Positions 25,477 through 33,822 of a stretch of DNA of 43,804 nucleotides are shown piece by piece. The stretch lies in NCBI GenBank assembly GCA_040904945.1, contig JBBDSM010000061.1:1-43804 (forward strand), read 5' to 3'. The stretch is from JAWLHJ01 sp040904945. Lineage in GTDB: Bacteria > Gemmatimonadota > Gemmatimonadetes > Longimicrobiales > Gaopeijiaceae. Under the pieces are notes generated by a model. That model was given only the letters and a program-made list of their open reading frames with translations. It ran no database searches and was not told the origin of the DNA. The position numbers and the translations under genes are program-made. The number at the start of each line of letters is the position of its first letter. The first letter of the stretch is position 1.

Positions 25477-25556
25477 CCGCCCTTCGTCTTCATGCGTGCG
25501 CGGAATCCGTGCTTATTGACCCGTTTCCGGTTGCGCGGCTTGTATGTCGGCTTCAT
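25407..25556 (-). CDS. rpmH: 50S ribosomal protein L34
   Basis: 49 residues beginning MKPTYKPRNRKRVNKHGFRA and continuing with MKTKGGCKALNRRRRRGRAKL, unmistakably L34; the family is usually 44-46 residues, and here the tail is slightly longer. The ATG is at 25556 and the stop TAG at 25407-25409. It is the first gene of the minus-strand origin operon and its promoter is at 25606-25635. Its last 70 bases are shared with the apparent rnpA N-terminus in another frame. Confidence 0.97.
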   Translation of the reverse strand: MKPTYKPRNRKRVNKHGFRARMKTKGGCKALNRRRRRGRAKLVVKVGGK

Positions 25557-25605
25557 GGCTTGGAGCCCGGTCCAATAGATGACCAAGTTTGTAAACGAGC
25601 TTGAA

Positions 25606-25635
25606 AAGATAAACAGATGGTGTGGAAAGCGTCAA
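25606..25635 (-). promoter_or_regulatory. Candidate sigma70-type promoter for rpmH
   Basis: On the minus strand TTGACG (25635-25630), an 18-base spacer and TATCTT (25611-25606), about 50 bases before the rpmH ATG. The spacer contains CTTTCCACA (25629-25621), a DnaA-box-like 9-mer. Confidence 0.55.
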
Positions 25636-25692
25636 CGGAGGGGGAGCGGATGAGGGGAAATCCGCAAGAATCCAGGCACCCCGTGGCCTCGT

Positions 25693-25721
25693 TTGACTTT
25701 TCCACATCGCCTGGATAGCTT
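25693..25721 (+). promoter_or_regulatory. Candidate sigma70-type promoter for dnaA
   Basis: TTGACT (25693-25698), a 17-base spacer and TAGCTT (25716-25721), giving a leader of about 135 bases. The spacer starts with TTTTCCACA (25698-25706), a one-mismatch DnaA box, which suggests autoregulation by DnaA. The rest of the 306-base gap 25557-25862 shows no gene. Confidence 0.5.
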
Positions 25722-25862
25722 CGGCGCCCGTCCGAAACGGGAGCCCTTCCGAAGCCTCACCTCCACTCCGAGCACGCATCCCGAGATGCCCCCGTACCCT
25801 CCCTTTTCGCCCTCAGGTCACCGGGCCGAGAACGAGGGTGCGCCCCGCTCCCGGAGGGTGGC

Positions 25863-27287
25863 TTGGAGCTGACCGCAGCCGAGCTCTGGTCGAAGATCCA
25901 GGAGGTCGCGAAGCAGTCCGTGCCCGAGCACAGCTTCAACACGTGGATCGCCAGCGCCTCGGCGGTAGCGACCACATCGGACGAGCTCATTCTCGAGGCC
26001 CAGAACCCGTTCCACGTCGAATGGCTCGAGGACAAGTTCGGACACATCCTCGACGCGGCCGCGGAAACAGTCCTCGGTCGCCCGCTCAAGGTCTCGGTCC
26101 GGGCGGCCGAACGCTCGGCCCAGACCCAGATCCCCATCGTCGAGCTGCCGACCCCCCGAAGCTCGGACACCACTGCATCGTCCGGATCCGGATCGGGCTC
26201 CGCGGTCTTGCACGAACCCAAGCGCTCGCCGGCCGACGTCCCTCGGCCTCTCCTGAACGAGCGCTACACATTCGAGCGCTTCGTCGTCGGAGCGAACAAC
26301 CAGCTCGCCGCGGCCGCCTGCAGCGCCGTGGCGGACAAGCCCGCCCGCATGTACAACCCGCTCTTCCTGTACGGCGGCGTGGGACTCGGCAAGACGCACC
26401 TCATGCACGCCATCGGGAACCAGCTTCTCGCGCAGAATCCCGATAGCCGTATCTCCTACATCTCCTCCGAGAAGTTCACCAACGAGCTGGTGGCGTCGAT
26501 TCGCGAAGGACGCACGGCGCAGTTCCGTCGGCGTTACCGGGACATGGATCTCCTTCTCGTCGACGACGTGCACTTCCTCGAGGGGAAGGAAAGCACCCAG
26601 GAGGAGTTCTTCCACACGTTCAACGCGCTCTACGACGCCCAGCGCCAGATCGTGCTGACGAGCGACCGACCGCCCAAGGAGATGGCACGCCTCGAAGAGC
26701 GGCTGGTGTCGCGATTCGAATGGGGCCTGGTGGTCGACCTCCGTCCGCCGGACCTCGAGACCCGCATGGCCATCCTCCGGAAAAAGGCCGACGACGACGG
26801 GCTCTCCATGGACGACGAGATCATCGAGTTCATTGCGTCGTCGTGCACGTCGTCGGTTCGTGAACTCGAGGGCGCGGTGATCAAGCTCCTCGCCTACTCG
26901 TCGCTGACGCACCAGGAGATCACGCTCGACCTCGCGAGGACCGCCCTCCGCGGCGTGCTCGGGCGTGGTGAGTCACGCCCCCGCGTGTCACCGGAGGTCA
27001 TTCGTGATACCGTCGCCCGACGCTGGAGTGTCCGTCCGGAGGCGCTGGCCTCGAAACGGCGTACGAAGGACCTCACGGTGCCTCGGCAGGTTGCCATGTA
27101 CTTGATCAAAGACATGCTGGGCATGTCCCTCGTCCGCATCGGGGAGCTCTTCGGAGGTCGTGACCACTCGACCGTCATCCATTCGATTCGCAAAGTCGAG
27201 GACGATATGGAGAACGACGACGACTTCCGGAAAGCCGTCGCGGGCGCCCGCCGAGAGCTCGATGAGAACGTGCCCAGGGGAGTCTGA
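25863..27287 (+). CDS. dnaA: Chromosomal replication initiator protein DnaA
   Basis: 474 residues from TTG 25863, with GGAGG (25853-25857) five bases before it. Domain I (ELWSKIQEVAKQSVPEHSFNTWI) is followed by a low-complexity Ser/Gly-rich domain II (about 95-120). Domain III is an AAA+ ATPase with Walker A GGVGLGKTH (171-179) and Walker B LLLVDDVHF. Domain IV carries the DNA-binding signature GGRDHSTVIHSIRKVE. It binds 9-mer boxes and opens oriC. A box-rich spacer immediately follows and separates it from dnaN. Confidence 0.97.
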   Translation: MELTAAELWSKIQEVAKQSVPEHSFNTWIASASAVATTSDELILEAQNPFHVEWLEDKFGHILDAAAETVLGRPLKVSVRAAERSAQTQIPIVELPTPRSSDTTASSGSGSGSAVLHEPKRSPADVPRPLLNERYTFERFVVGANNQLAAAACSAVADKPARMYNPLFLYGGVGLGKTHLMHAIGNQLLAQNPDSRISYISSEKFTNELVASIREGRTAQFRRRYRDMDLLLVDDVHFLEGKESTQEEFFHTFNALYDAQRQIVLTSDRPPKEMARLEERLVSRFEWGLVVDLRPPDLETRMAILRKKADDDGLSMDDEIIEFIASSCTSSVRELEGAVIKLLAYSSLTHQEITLDLARTALRGVLGRGESRPRVSPEVIRDTVARRWSVRPEALASKRRTKDLTVPRQVAMYLIKDMLGMSLVRIGELFGGRDHSTVIHSIRKVEDDMENDDDFRKAVAGARRELDENVPRGV

Positions 27288-27585
27288 ACAAGTGTGTGGA
27301 GATCTGTGGATATCCGACCGGTTCTGCACACCTCCCCGGTTGCACTCCGCGCGTCTTGCACGATCGACTGAAGTTATCCTGCGCTTTCCCGGTCGTCCGA
27401 AAAGGTCGCTAGAGCACACGCCCGTTACCTGAACGTCACGTTCGACGCCCAATCTTCCACAGATCCACATCCCCTACTACGACTATGTTTTTATAGAAAG
27501 AAGGGAGATAGTATCCAGGGTCTGTGGATGAATGGGCACTCGAGCCCGTCCCCCGCTTTCAGCCGTCCCCAGGAGCCATGAGTCG
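27288..27585. other. Putative origin of replication (oriC)
   Basis: The dnaA-dnaN spacer. DnaA-box-like sites: TGTGGAGAT (27295-27303), TGTGGATAT (27305-27313), TTATCC at 27374, TCTTCCACA (27453-27461), AGATCCACA (27461-27469) and TGTGGATGA (27523-27531). An AT-rich run near 27476-27516, including TGTTTTTATAGAAAG, is a candidate unwinding element. Its place between dnaA and dnaN, and transcription leaving it on both sides, agree with an origin. It also carries the dnaN leader. Confidence 0.75.
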
Positions 27586-28692
27586 ATGAACTTCACGATC
27601 ACCAGACAGAACCTGCACAACGGTCTCGCGGCGGTTTCGGCCAGCATCCCGTCGAAGACGACATTACCCGTGCTCTCGAACATCCTCTTCGAGGCCGATG
27701 GCGATGGAGTCTGGATGAGCGGGACCGATCTGGACGTCGCCGTCCGTGTGCGCGTTCCCGCCGACGTGAAAGAACCGGGCACGCTCACGGCGCCGGGCAA
27801 GAAGCTCCAGGAGATCACGAGGGAGCTTCCGGACCAGGCAGTCGACGTGTCGACCCGCGGCGATCAGATCGAGCTTCGCTGTGGCCGGAGCCACTTCAAG
27901 CTGAATGGCCTCCCCGCCGAGGAGTTCCCGAAGCTGGCCGAGGTCGATTTCTCCACGGGGCTCACGGTGACCGGCAAAGATCTGAACCGGCTCATCCACC
28001 ACACCTCGTTCGCGGTGTCCACCGAAGAGAGCCGCCCGATCCTGAACGGCGTCCTCTGGGAGCTCCGGGCCGGCGAGATGCGCATGATCGCGACCAACGG
28101 GCACCGGCTGGCACGCATGAGCGTGACGGTCGAGGACACCGGCACGACCTCCGCCGACTTCATCGTCCCACCGGCCGCGCTGCAGCAGGTGCAGCGCCTC
28201 TTCAAGGACGACGACGCGCTGAACGTGGCGCGGAGCGGGAACCATCTCGGCTTCAAGAGCGAGCGCACCGAGGTCTACACGCGGCTCATCGAGGGGTCGT
28301 ACCCGAACTACGAGCAGGTCATTCCGAAGGACAACGACAAGATCGCGACCGTTCCGAAGAAGTCCCTCGAGTCGGCCGTGCGCCGGATGGCCGTGGTCGC
28401 GTCGGACCAGACGCACCGGATTCGGCTGAAGTTCGAGCCCGGCCGGGTGCACCTGAACGTGCTCACGCCGGATCTCGGCGAGGGACACGACGAGCTCGAG
28501 ATCGGTTACGACTCCGAGGAGCTCGAGATCGGCTTCAACGCCAACTACCTGCTCGAGGTCCTGAAGTACATGCCGTCGGACGAGGTGGACATCGCGTTCA
28601 AGGCGCCGGAGCGGGCCGCGACCATCGTGCCCACTGGCGACAACGACGCCGATTACCTCTGTCTGGTGATGCCGCTCAGGCTGCTCGACTGA
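27586..28692 (+). CDS. dnaN: DNA polymerase III sliding clamp (beta subunit)
   Basis: 368 residues starting MNFTITRQNLHNGLAAVSASIPSKTTLPVLSN at ATG 27586. AGGAG lies ten bases upstream, and the frame open before that is leader. Three repeated clamp domains are visible, with the second beginning VTGKDLNRLIHHTSFAVSTEESRPILNGVLW and the third KSLESAVRRMAVVA. The terminal YLCLVMPLRL matches the family end VMPMRL. The ring-shaped dimer holds polymerase on DNA. It converges on pyrE across a GC-rich hairpin. Confidence 0.96.
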   Translation: MNFTITRQNLHNGLAAVSASIPSKTTLPVLSNILFEADGDGVWMSGTDLDVAVRVRVPADVKEPGTLTAPGKKLQEITRELPDQAVDVSTRGDQIELRCGRSHFKLNGLPAEEFPKLAEVDFSTGLTVTGKDLNRLIHHTSFAVSTEESRPILNGVLWELRAGEMRMIATNGHRLARMSVTVEDTGTTSADFIVPPAALQQVQRLFKDDDALNVARSGNHLGFKSERTEVYTRLIEGSYPNYEQVIPKDNDKIATVPKKSLESAVRRMAVVASDQTHRIRLKFEPGRVHLNVLTPDLGEGHDELEIGYDSEELEIGFNANYLLEVLKYMPSDEVDIAFKAPERAATIVPTGDNDADYLCLVMPLRLLD

Positions 28693-28723
28693 GAAGCGCA
28701 GGATTGGTTCGCCGGTAGGTGTA

Positions 28724-28749
28724 ACCGCCGCGGAGCTCAGAGCGGCGGT
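28724..28749. terminator. Bidirectional hairpin between dnaN and pyrE
   Basis: ACCGCCGC (28724-28731), a ten-base loop and GCGGCGGT (28742-28749), a perfect 8-bp GC-rich stem placed between two convergent genes. There is no T-tract, so it may only be a weak or factor-assisted terminator. Confidence 0.45.
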
Positions 28750-28761
28750 CGGGGCGCGAAG

Positions 28762-29337
28762 TCAGCCTCCGGCTGCCGCTCTGCTCCTGGCCAACTCCAG
28801 GAGCTCCTCGCCCCGGAAGACCGAAATCAGCGGGAGTCCCCTCTCGGAGAACCGCGCGGCGGCGTTCTCCGAGCGGTCGACGAGCGTCAGCACCCCGATG
28901 ACCTTGGCGCCGTACTCCTCCACCGCATCGATCGCCTTCAGCGTGCTCCCGCCGGTGGTCATCGCGTCCTCGACCATGAGACAGCGCCCATCGACGGGTA
29001 ACCCGCCTTCGATGCGTTGGCCCGTGCCGTGCTCCTTCGCCTGCTTGCGGACGGAGAACGCGTCGAGCGGCCGGCCCTCGAGCCAGCTCGCATGGGCGAT
29101 GGCATACGCGATCGGGTCGGCGCCCATGGTCAGACCACCCACATGGGTGGGCCGGAGTCCGCTGTCACGTACGGCCGCCTGCGCCACCCTCCCGATGAGG
29201 TACTGGCCTTCCGCGGACATCGACGTGCGGCGCGCGTCGACGTAGTAGTCGGAGCGTGCGCCGCTCGCGAGGGTGAAGTCGCCGAGGCGCACCGAGCGCT
29301 CGACCAGGATGCTCTTGAGCCGCTCACGATCGTCCAT
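28762..29337 (-). CDS. pyrE: Orotate phosphoribosyltransferase
   Basis: 191 residues. It converts orotate and PRPP to OMP in pyrimidine synthesis. The PRPP-binding motif CLMVEDAMTTGGSTLKAI and the FTLASGARSDYYVDAR start are typical. The substrate loop SVRKQAKEHGTGQRIEG holds the flexible-loop lysines. The ATG at 29337 has no strong ribosome binding site. Forty-two bases separate it from the phosphopantetheinyl transferase upstream in the same direction. No other pyr gene is in view. Confidence 0.93.
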   Translation of the reverse strand: MDDRERLKSILVERSVRLGDFTLASGARSDYYVDARRTSMSAEGQYLIGRVAQAAVRDSGLRPTHVGGLTMGADPIAYAIAHASWLEGRPLDAFSVRKQAKEHGTGQRIEGGLPVDGRCLMVEDAMTTGGSTLKAIDAVEEYGAKVIGVLTLVDRSENAAARFSERGLPLISVFRGEELLELARSRAAAGG

Positions 29338-29379
29338 GCGTCGTTTCTCGTTCGTGGGATGGTTCCAGGATGGAGGCGC

Positions 29380-30075
29380 TCAGCGTGGAGCCAGCGCCCA
29401 GGCGATCCAGGGTCCGTCGTGTGAGAGCGAAACGTCGACGCTCGCCCGCGTTCCGTCCACCAGCACACGCGGGGGGCGGCGCCCCAGGGCACCCGGACCG
29501 CAGACGATCTCCACGCGGCCGACCTCGACACCGAGGAGTTCGGCCGCATCGACACGAGCGGCGATCCGGACGGCGGCCGACGACACCGAGTGCACCGATG
29601 CCCGCTCCAGCTCCGTGAAGCGCTCAAGGAGGCTCTCGAGGGGTGCGAGCCAGGGTGCGCCCGCCCGGTCCAGTCGATCGACCTTGGCGGGTCCTTCGAT
29701 GGCGCGCGGCATATGCGCTAACACGTGCACGTGGCCTTCCGCCCCAGCGTGCTGCACCAGGATCCGCACCTCGTTCGATTCGTAGTGGACCAGGCCTTCA
29801 TTCGCGCCCGACCATGTGACCTCGAAGCGCCGATGCGCGAACGGAGGTGGCTCGCCGAGCGCTTTCGAGACGACCTTGTACGCGGCTTCCTTGGCCGCCC
29901 ACCCCAGCCAGAGCCGGAGCGATGGGTCGTCTTCGGCCAAGATCCGGGCGCGCTCCGCCTCCGTGAACACACGGCCGACGAAGCGCTCGTCCAGGTGCCG
30001 ATCGGCGGCCCGGGGAGCGGTCAGGTCGACCACGTCGTTCCCGACGAGCACCGTTGTTTCAGGGGAAGTGGTCAC
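29380..30075 (-). CDS. 4'-phosphopantetheinyl transferase superfamily protein
   Basis: 231 residues from GTG 30075. The order of motifs is AcpS-like: VGNDVVDL near the start (D14, the Mg ligand), FTEAER, then WAAKEAAYKVVSKAL (K62, E63, K67), and a C-terminal PPRVLVDG and VDVSLSHDGPWIAWALA. These enzymes move phosphopantetheine from CoA to a serine of an acyl carrier protein. AcpS is usually about 120-130 residues; here some 100 extra residues lie between KVVSKAL and PPRVLV. It may be the AcpS of this organism or serve a special carrier. Activity is inferred from the conserved acidic residues. Confidence 0.78.
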   Translation of the reverse strand: MTTSPETTVLVGNDVVDLTAPRAADRHLDERFVGRVFTEAERARILAEDDPSLRLWLGWAAKEAAYKVVSKALGEPPPFAHRRFEVTWSGANEGLVHYESNEVRILVQHAGAEGHVHVLAHMPRAIEGPAKVDRLDRAGAPWLAPLESLLERFTELERASVHSVSSAAVRIAARVDAAELLGVEVGRVEIVCGPGALGRRPPRVLVDGTRASVDVSLSHDGPWIAWALAPR

Positions 30076-30091
30076 GGAGCGCTCGCGCCGG

Positions 30092-31426
30092 TCAGAGGCC
30101 GGCGTACATGATCCGCCAGACCCGGCCCTGCACGCTGTCCGACACGTAGAGCGACCCGTCCGGTCCTACCGCGACGCCCACGGGGCGGGAATGGTCCGCC
30201 GGGTTCTGCTCGTTCCGGAAGCCGTCCGCGAACGTCTCCCATGCGGGACCGAAGCCGGCCCCTGAGACAGGGACGAACGCGACCTGAAAGCCTTCCTGGG
30301 GGTTCGGGGCGCGGTTCCAGGAGCCGTGGAAGGCGATGAAGGCACCGCCGCGGTATCGCTCCGGGAACTGATCGGCGAGATAGAACTCGAGATCGTTCGG
30401 CGCCCAGTGCGCGGGGAACGCGACGAGCGGCATGTCCTTCTCGGCGCAGCGTCCCACCTCCTCACCGTCCCCACCATACTCGGGAGCGAGGAGCTTCCTC
30501 TCCGTGCGCGGGTCGTGGAAGCAGTACGGCCAGCCGAAGTCCGACCCCTCCGTGATGCGCACGAACTCTTCGGACGGCATCTCCGTGTTCTCCTCGACGG
30601 TGAAGACGTCCGGCCACATGGAGTGGAGCTGGTCCCGCCCGTGCACTACGCCATAGAGGACATCCTCCTCAGCGTGCATGCGAAGCGCGACCACGTTCCG
30701 GAGTCCGGTGGCGAAGCGCTCTCCATCCGCCTGGGTTCGTCCGGTCCTGTCCGCCGCGAAACGCCAGATCCCGGCGCGCGTCCCGAGTTCCGGGCAGGGA
30801 TCCATCCCCGGAGAGCCGGCGGTGCGTGCCTCGGTCATGCAAGCGTTGGACGGCGAGCCGATATTGACGTAGAGAGCGCCGTCCGAGCCGAGGGCGAGGC
30901 TCTTGGCAGCGTGATTCCGCGCGTCCGGGAGCCCCGAAACGAGGGTGTCCGGCGCGCCCGTCGGCCGCATCGCGCCGTCTTCCATCGGATAGCGGAGCAC
31001 CGCGTCATCGGGGGCGAAGTAGACGTATCCGTCGGCGAGCAGGACCTCGTTCCCGCCGTTCTCTCCCCACGCCTCGCGCACGTCGGCCCGACCGTCGTCG
31101 TCGGTGTCCCGAAGCACGGTCACGCCTCCCGGAACGGGGGTCCGGTCCGGCCCGGTCGTAGTGTTGCGGCGTGCGACGAACACGTCGCCGTTCGCCGCCA
31201 CGTCGAGGTGCCTCGCGCCGGTGATGCCGTCCGCGACCAGGACGGCGCAGAAGCCTTCCGGCAGGTCGATACCGGCGTCGTTGAGCGCGCAACGCTCGGC
31301 GAGGGTCGTCGGCGCGTCCGCGGAGGATGCGCTCGGCTCCCCGGGCCCACAGGCCGCGAGCAAGGCGGCGCCGGCCAGGCCGGCCGTGCGCAAGACTCGG
31401 TTCATGCTACGGGCTCGGTTCGACAT
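30092..31426 (-). CDS. PQQ-dependent sugar dehydrogenase-like (glucose/sorbosone) lipoprotein
   Basis: 444 residues from ATG 31426, with GGAGG four bases before it. A signal peptide ends in the lipobox LLAAC (Cys26). The mature protein is a six-bladed beta-propeller of the glucose/sorbosone dehydrogenase type: HLDVAANGDVFVARR, GGVTVLRDTDDDGRADVREAW, AKSLALGSDGALYVNIGS, RNVVALRMH, EGSDFGWPYCFHD, FIAFHGSWNRAP and PVGVAVGPDGSLYVSDSVQGRVWRI. It would work in the periplasm or at the outer membrane. PQQ use is typical of relatives but not shown here. Its start overlaps the thioesterase by 25 bases. Confidence 0.85.
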   Translation of the reverse strand: MSNRARSMNRVLRTAGLAGAALLAACGPGEPSASSADAPTTLAERCALNDAGIDLPEGFCAVLVADGITGARHLDVAANGDVFVARRNTTTGPDRTPVPGGVTVLRDTDDDGRADVREAWGENGGNEVLLADGYVYFAPDDAVLRYPMEDGAMRPTGAPDTLVSGLPDARNHAAKSLALGSDGALYVNIGSPSNACMTEARTAGSPGMDPCPELGTRAGIWRFAADRTGRTQADGERFATGLRNVVALRMHAEEDVLYGVVHGRDQLHSMWPDVFTVEENTEMPSEEFVRITEGSDFGWPYCFHDPRTERKLLAPEYGGDGEEVGRCAEKDMPLVAFPAHWAPNDLEFYLADQFPERYRGGAFIAFHGSWNRAPNPQEGFQVAFVPVSGAGFGPAWETFADGFRNEQNPADHSRPVGVAVGPDGSLYVSDSVQGRVWRIMYAGL

Positions 31427-31866
31427 CTGTCCTCCGGCGTTGTTGTGAGGCCTTCCCGCACGTCGTCCGGCACGCGCATCGGCTTTCGGTCCGGGCCGAT
31501 CCAGACTGCCGTGACGCGCGCCTCCGCAACGGTGGTCTCCGTTCCGGCCGCATCGGCGCGGACCATGCGCTGCGCCAGCACCATGCTGGTGCGGCGGAAC
31601 GAGTCGGCACGGGTGCGTATCAGCAGCTGGTCGCCCCTCCGCGCTTCGGCCAGGTAGTCGACCTCGATGCGGACGACGTAGATACCCCAGCCGCGCTCCT
31701 CGAGTACGGACCACGTGAATCCCGCAGCCTCGAGCGCCTCGAAGCGGGCGTGCTCGAAGTAGTTGAGGAAAACGGCGTGGTTGACATGCCCGAACGAATC
31801 GAGCTCGGAGCTCCGCACGGTGATGGCGGTCTCGGCGACGGGCGTTGCGGCGTCCGGGGTATCCAT
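31402..31866 (-). CDS. Acyl-CoA thioesterase, 4HBT/YbgC-like hotdog fold
   Basis: 154 residues from ATG 31866. The hotdog motif SSELDSFGHVNHAVFLNYFEHARFEAL holds the catalytic aspartate (D23) of the 4-hydroxybenzoyl-CoA thioesterase family. The next stretch YVVRIEVDYLAEARRGDQLLIRTR is also conserved. It hydrolyses acyl-CoAs of unknown chain type in the cytosol. Overlap with the downstream sugar-dehydrogenase-like gene suggests one transcript but not one pathway. It is divergent from ada across 113 bases. Confidence 0.87.
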   Translation of the reverse strand: MDTPDAATPVAETAITVRSSELDSFGHVNHAVFLNYFEHARFEALEAAGFTWSVLEERGWGIYVVRIEVDYLAEARRGDQLLIRTRADSFRRTSMVLAQRMVRADAAGTETTVAEARVTAVWIGPDRKPMRVPDDVREGLTTTPEDRCRTEPVA

Positions 31867-31979
31867 GTCGAAAGATCGGAGCCCACGGGCGTGCGGCAAG
31901 GACGGATCACCCGGAGCTACGCGAGTTCGGTGTCGGAATTCCGGTGGCACCGCCCCGTCCCGAGTCCGAGATTACCGCT

Positions 31980-33047
31980 ATGCAAACACATCGACTTCCT
32001 CCCGAGCCGCGCATGCGGGAAGCTTTCCTCGGCCGTGACGGGACTTTCGACGGGATCTTCTGGACGGGCGTCCGCTCCACGGGGATCTTCTGTCGGCCGA
32101 GTTGTCCCGCACGGAAGCCGCGTCCGGAGCAGCTGTCCTTTTTCGCGACGCCGGAGGATGCCGAGGCGGCGGGATACCGGCCGTGCAAGCGTTGTCGGCC
32201 GCTGGAGGCGCCCGGCTCGGCGCCCTCCTGGCTCGCTCCGCTTCTCGACGCCATCGAAGCGGACCCGTCGAGGCGGTGGAGCGAGCGCGATCTGCGCGAC
32301 CTCGGATTCCAGCCGGAGCGTGTGCGACGCTGGTTTCAGCGCACGCATGGGATGACGTTCCAGGCGTACCATCGGGCTCGTAGACTCGGCGCCGCGCTCG
32401 AGAAGGTCCAAGGCGGGCGGTCCGTCGGGCGCGTCGCGTTCGATTTCGGCTATGATTCGCTGTCCGGCTTCCAGGAGGCGTTCCGCCAGACGTTCGGCGC
32501 GCCTCCGACCGAGCTCGGCGCCGCGCTCCTCGTCCGCGTCGATCATCTGACCACCCCGCTCGGCCCCATGCTGGTCGCCGCGTCCGACCGGGGCATCCAT
32601 CTCCTGGAGTTCACGGACCGCACGGCGCTGGAGCGTCAGCTGCGGCGCACCAGGGACGGGCTGCAGGCCGTGCTCACGCCGTCCCCGTCGGAGCTGGGCC
32701 GGCGGGCTCAGACCGCGCTCGATCGTTATTTCGACGGAGTTGCGGATGCACTCTCCGGGCTACCCCTGGAACCCGTCGGCACCGCGTTCCAACGTGACGT
32801 CTGGTCGCGACTCGAACGGATTCCGGCCGGCGAGACGATAACCTATGCAGACGTGGCCAACGCACTCGGGCGTCCGAGGGCGGTTCGGGCGGTGGGCGCT
32901 GCGGTGGGCGCGAACCCGATAGCGCTCGCGGTGCCGTGCCACCGGGTGGTCGGGTCCGACGGCCGACTGACCGGATACGCCGGAGGGCTCTGGCGGAAGC
33001 GCCGGCTCCTCGATCTCGAGAGGGCTGCCCGCGACACGGGCGTCTGA
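31980..33047 (+). CDS. ada: Ada: methylphosphotriester and O6-methylguanine DNA methyltransferase / regulator
   Basis: 355 residues from ATG 31980; the open frame upstream overlaps the thioesterase and is not family-like. Residues 1-75 form the N-Ada zinc domain with C38, C42, C69 and C72, the same positions as in E. coli Ada. Residues 85-180 are an AraC-type HTH (RVAFDFGYDSLSGFQEAFRQTFG). Residues 185-345 are the methyltransferase with the active cysteine C320 in PCHRVVG. It self-methylates in repair and then activates the alkylation response. It ends six bases before the convergent uppS stop. Confidence 0.95.
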   Translation: MQTHRLPPEPRMREAFLGRDGTFDGIFWTGVRSTGIFCRPSCPARKPRPEQLSFFATPEDAEAAGYRPCKRCRPLEAPGSAPSWLAPLLDAIEADPSRRWSERDLRDLGFQPERVRRWFQRTHGMTFQAYHRARRLGAALEKVQGGRSVGRVAFDFGYDSLSGFQEAFRQTFGAPPTELGAALLVRVDHLTTPLGPMLVAASDRGIHLLEFTDRTALERQLRRTRDGLQAVLTPSPSELGRRAQTALDRYFDGVADALSGLPLEPVGTAFQRDVWSRLERIPAGETITYADVANALGRPRAVRAVGAAVGANPIALAVPCHRVVGSDGRLTGYAGGLWRKRRLLDLERAARDTGV

Positions 33048-33053
33048 TGCGGG

Positions 33054-33782
33054 TCAGACCGCGACCGCCACCTTGCCGAAGCGCCGGTCGCGGCTGCGGT
33101 ACTCCTCGAGGGCGCGACTGAGGTCGTCCGCGTCGAAGTCAGGCCACATGCGTGGCGTGAAGAGCAGCTCCGCGTAGGCGCACTCCCACAGGAGGAAGTC
33201 GCTGAGCCGCTGCTCGCCACCGGTGCGGATGAGCAGGTCGACGTCCTGGGCAGGACCCGTGTCGTTCATGGCACGACCGAGCAACATGGCCATGTCCTTG
33301 GGCTCGACACCCCCGCGCTTGACGCCTTCGGCCACCGCTGCCGTGATCAGGTCACGAGCGGAGTAGTCCACCGCGAGCCGAAGCTTCATACGACGGTTTC
33401 CGCGGGTGAGGGCCTCCGCCTGCTCGATGGCGCAAACCAGGGGCGCCTCGAGTCGGTCCCGCCGACCGACCACACGCAGCTCGACGCCGTTCTCTGCGAG
33501 CTCCTCGGTCTCTGTACGCAGGTAACGCGCGAACAGCTTCATGAGAAGCCCCACCTCTCGCGCGGGGCGCTTCCAGTTGTCTGAAGAGAACGCGTACAAC
33601 GTGAGGGTGCGCACGTCCAGGTCGGGCGCGGCCTCGACCACGCGCCGCACCGTCTTGGCTCCGTGCCGATGACCCCACTCCCGCGGCCGGTTCCGGGCAT
33701 TGGCCCAGCGGCCGTTCCCATCCATGATGATCCCGACGTGCAGCCCCGGGCCGCTTCCGTTACGTGATTGCGTGTCCCTCAT
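33054..33782 (-). CDS. uppS: Isoprenyl transferase (undecaprenyl diphosphate synthase)
   Basis: 242 residues from ATG 33782. Motifs: VGIIMDGNGRWA (catalytic D21), GAKTVRRVVEAA, LYAFSSDNWKRP, and the C-terminal DLLIRTGGEQRLSDFLLWECAYAELLFT. A cis-prenyltransferase that builds the C55 lipid carrier for murein and glycans from IPP and FPP; it uses the IPP that IspH at 436 helps supply. Forty bases separate it from the upstream regulator gene, read in the same direction. Confidence 0.94.
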   Translation of the reverse strand: MRDTQSRNGSGPGLHVGIIMDGNGRWANARNRPREWGHRHGAKTVRRVVEAAPDLDVRTLTLYAFSSDNWKRPAREVGLLMKLFARYLRTETEELAENGVELRVVGRRDRLEAPLVCAIEQAEALTRGNRRMKLRLAVDYSARDLITAAVAEGVKRGGVEPKDMAMLLGRAMNDTGPAQDVDLLIRTGGEQRLSDFLLWECAYAELLFTPRMWPDFDADDLSRALEEYRSRDRRFGKVAVAV

Positions 33783-33822
33783 GCCACCCGTCTCCGGGCG
33801 TCGATCACGCTGATCCCGTCCG

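Noticed and set aside
27578..27589. Four-codon frame ATG AGT CGA TGA overlapping the dnaN start
   Set aside because: AGGAG is only two bases before it; probably chance, though it could aid reinitiation.
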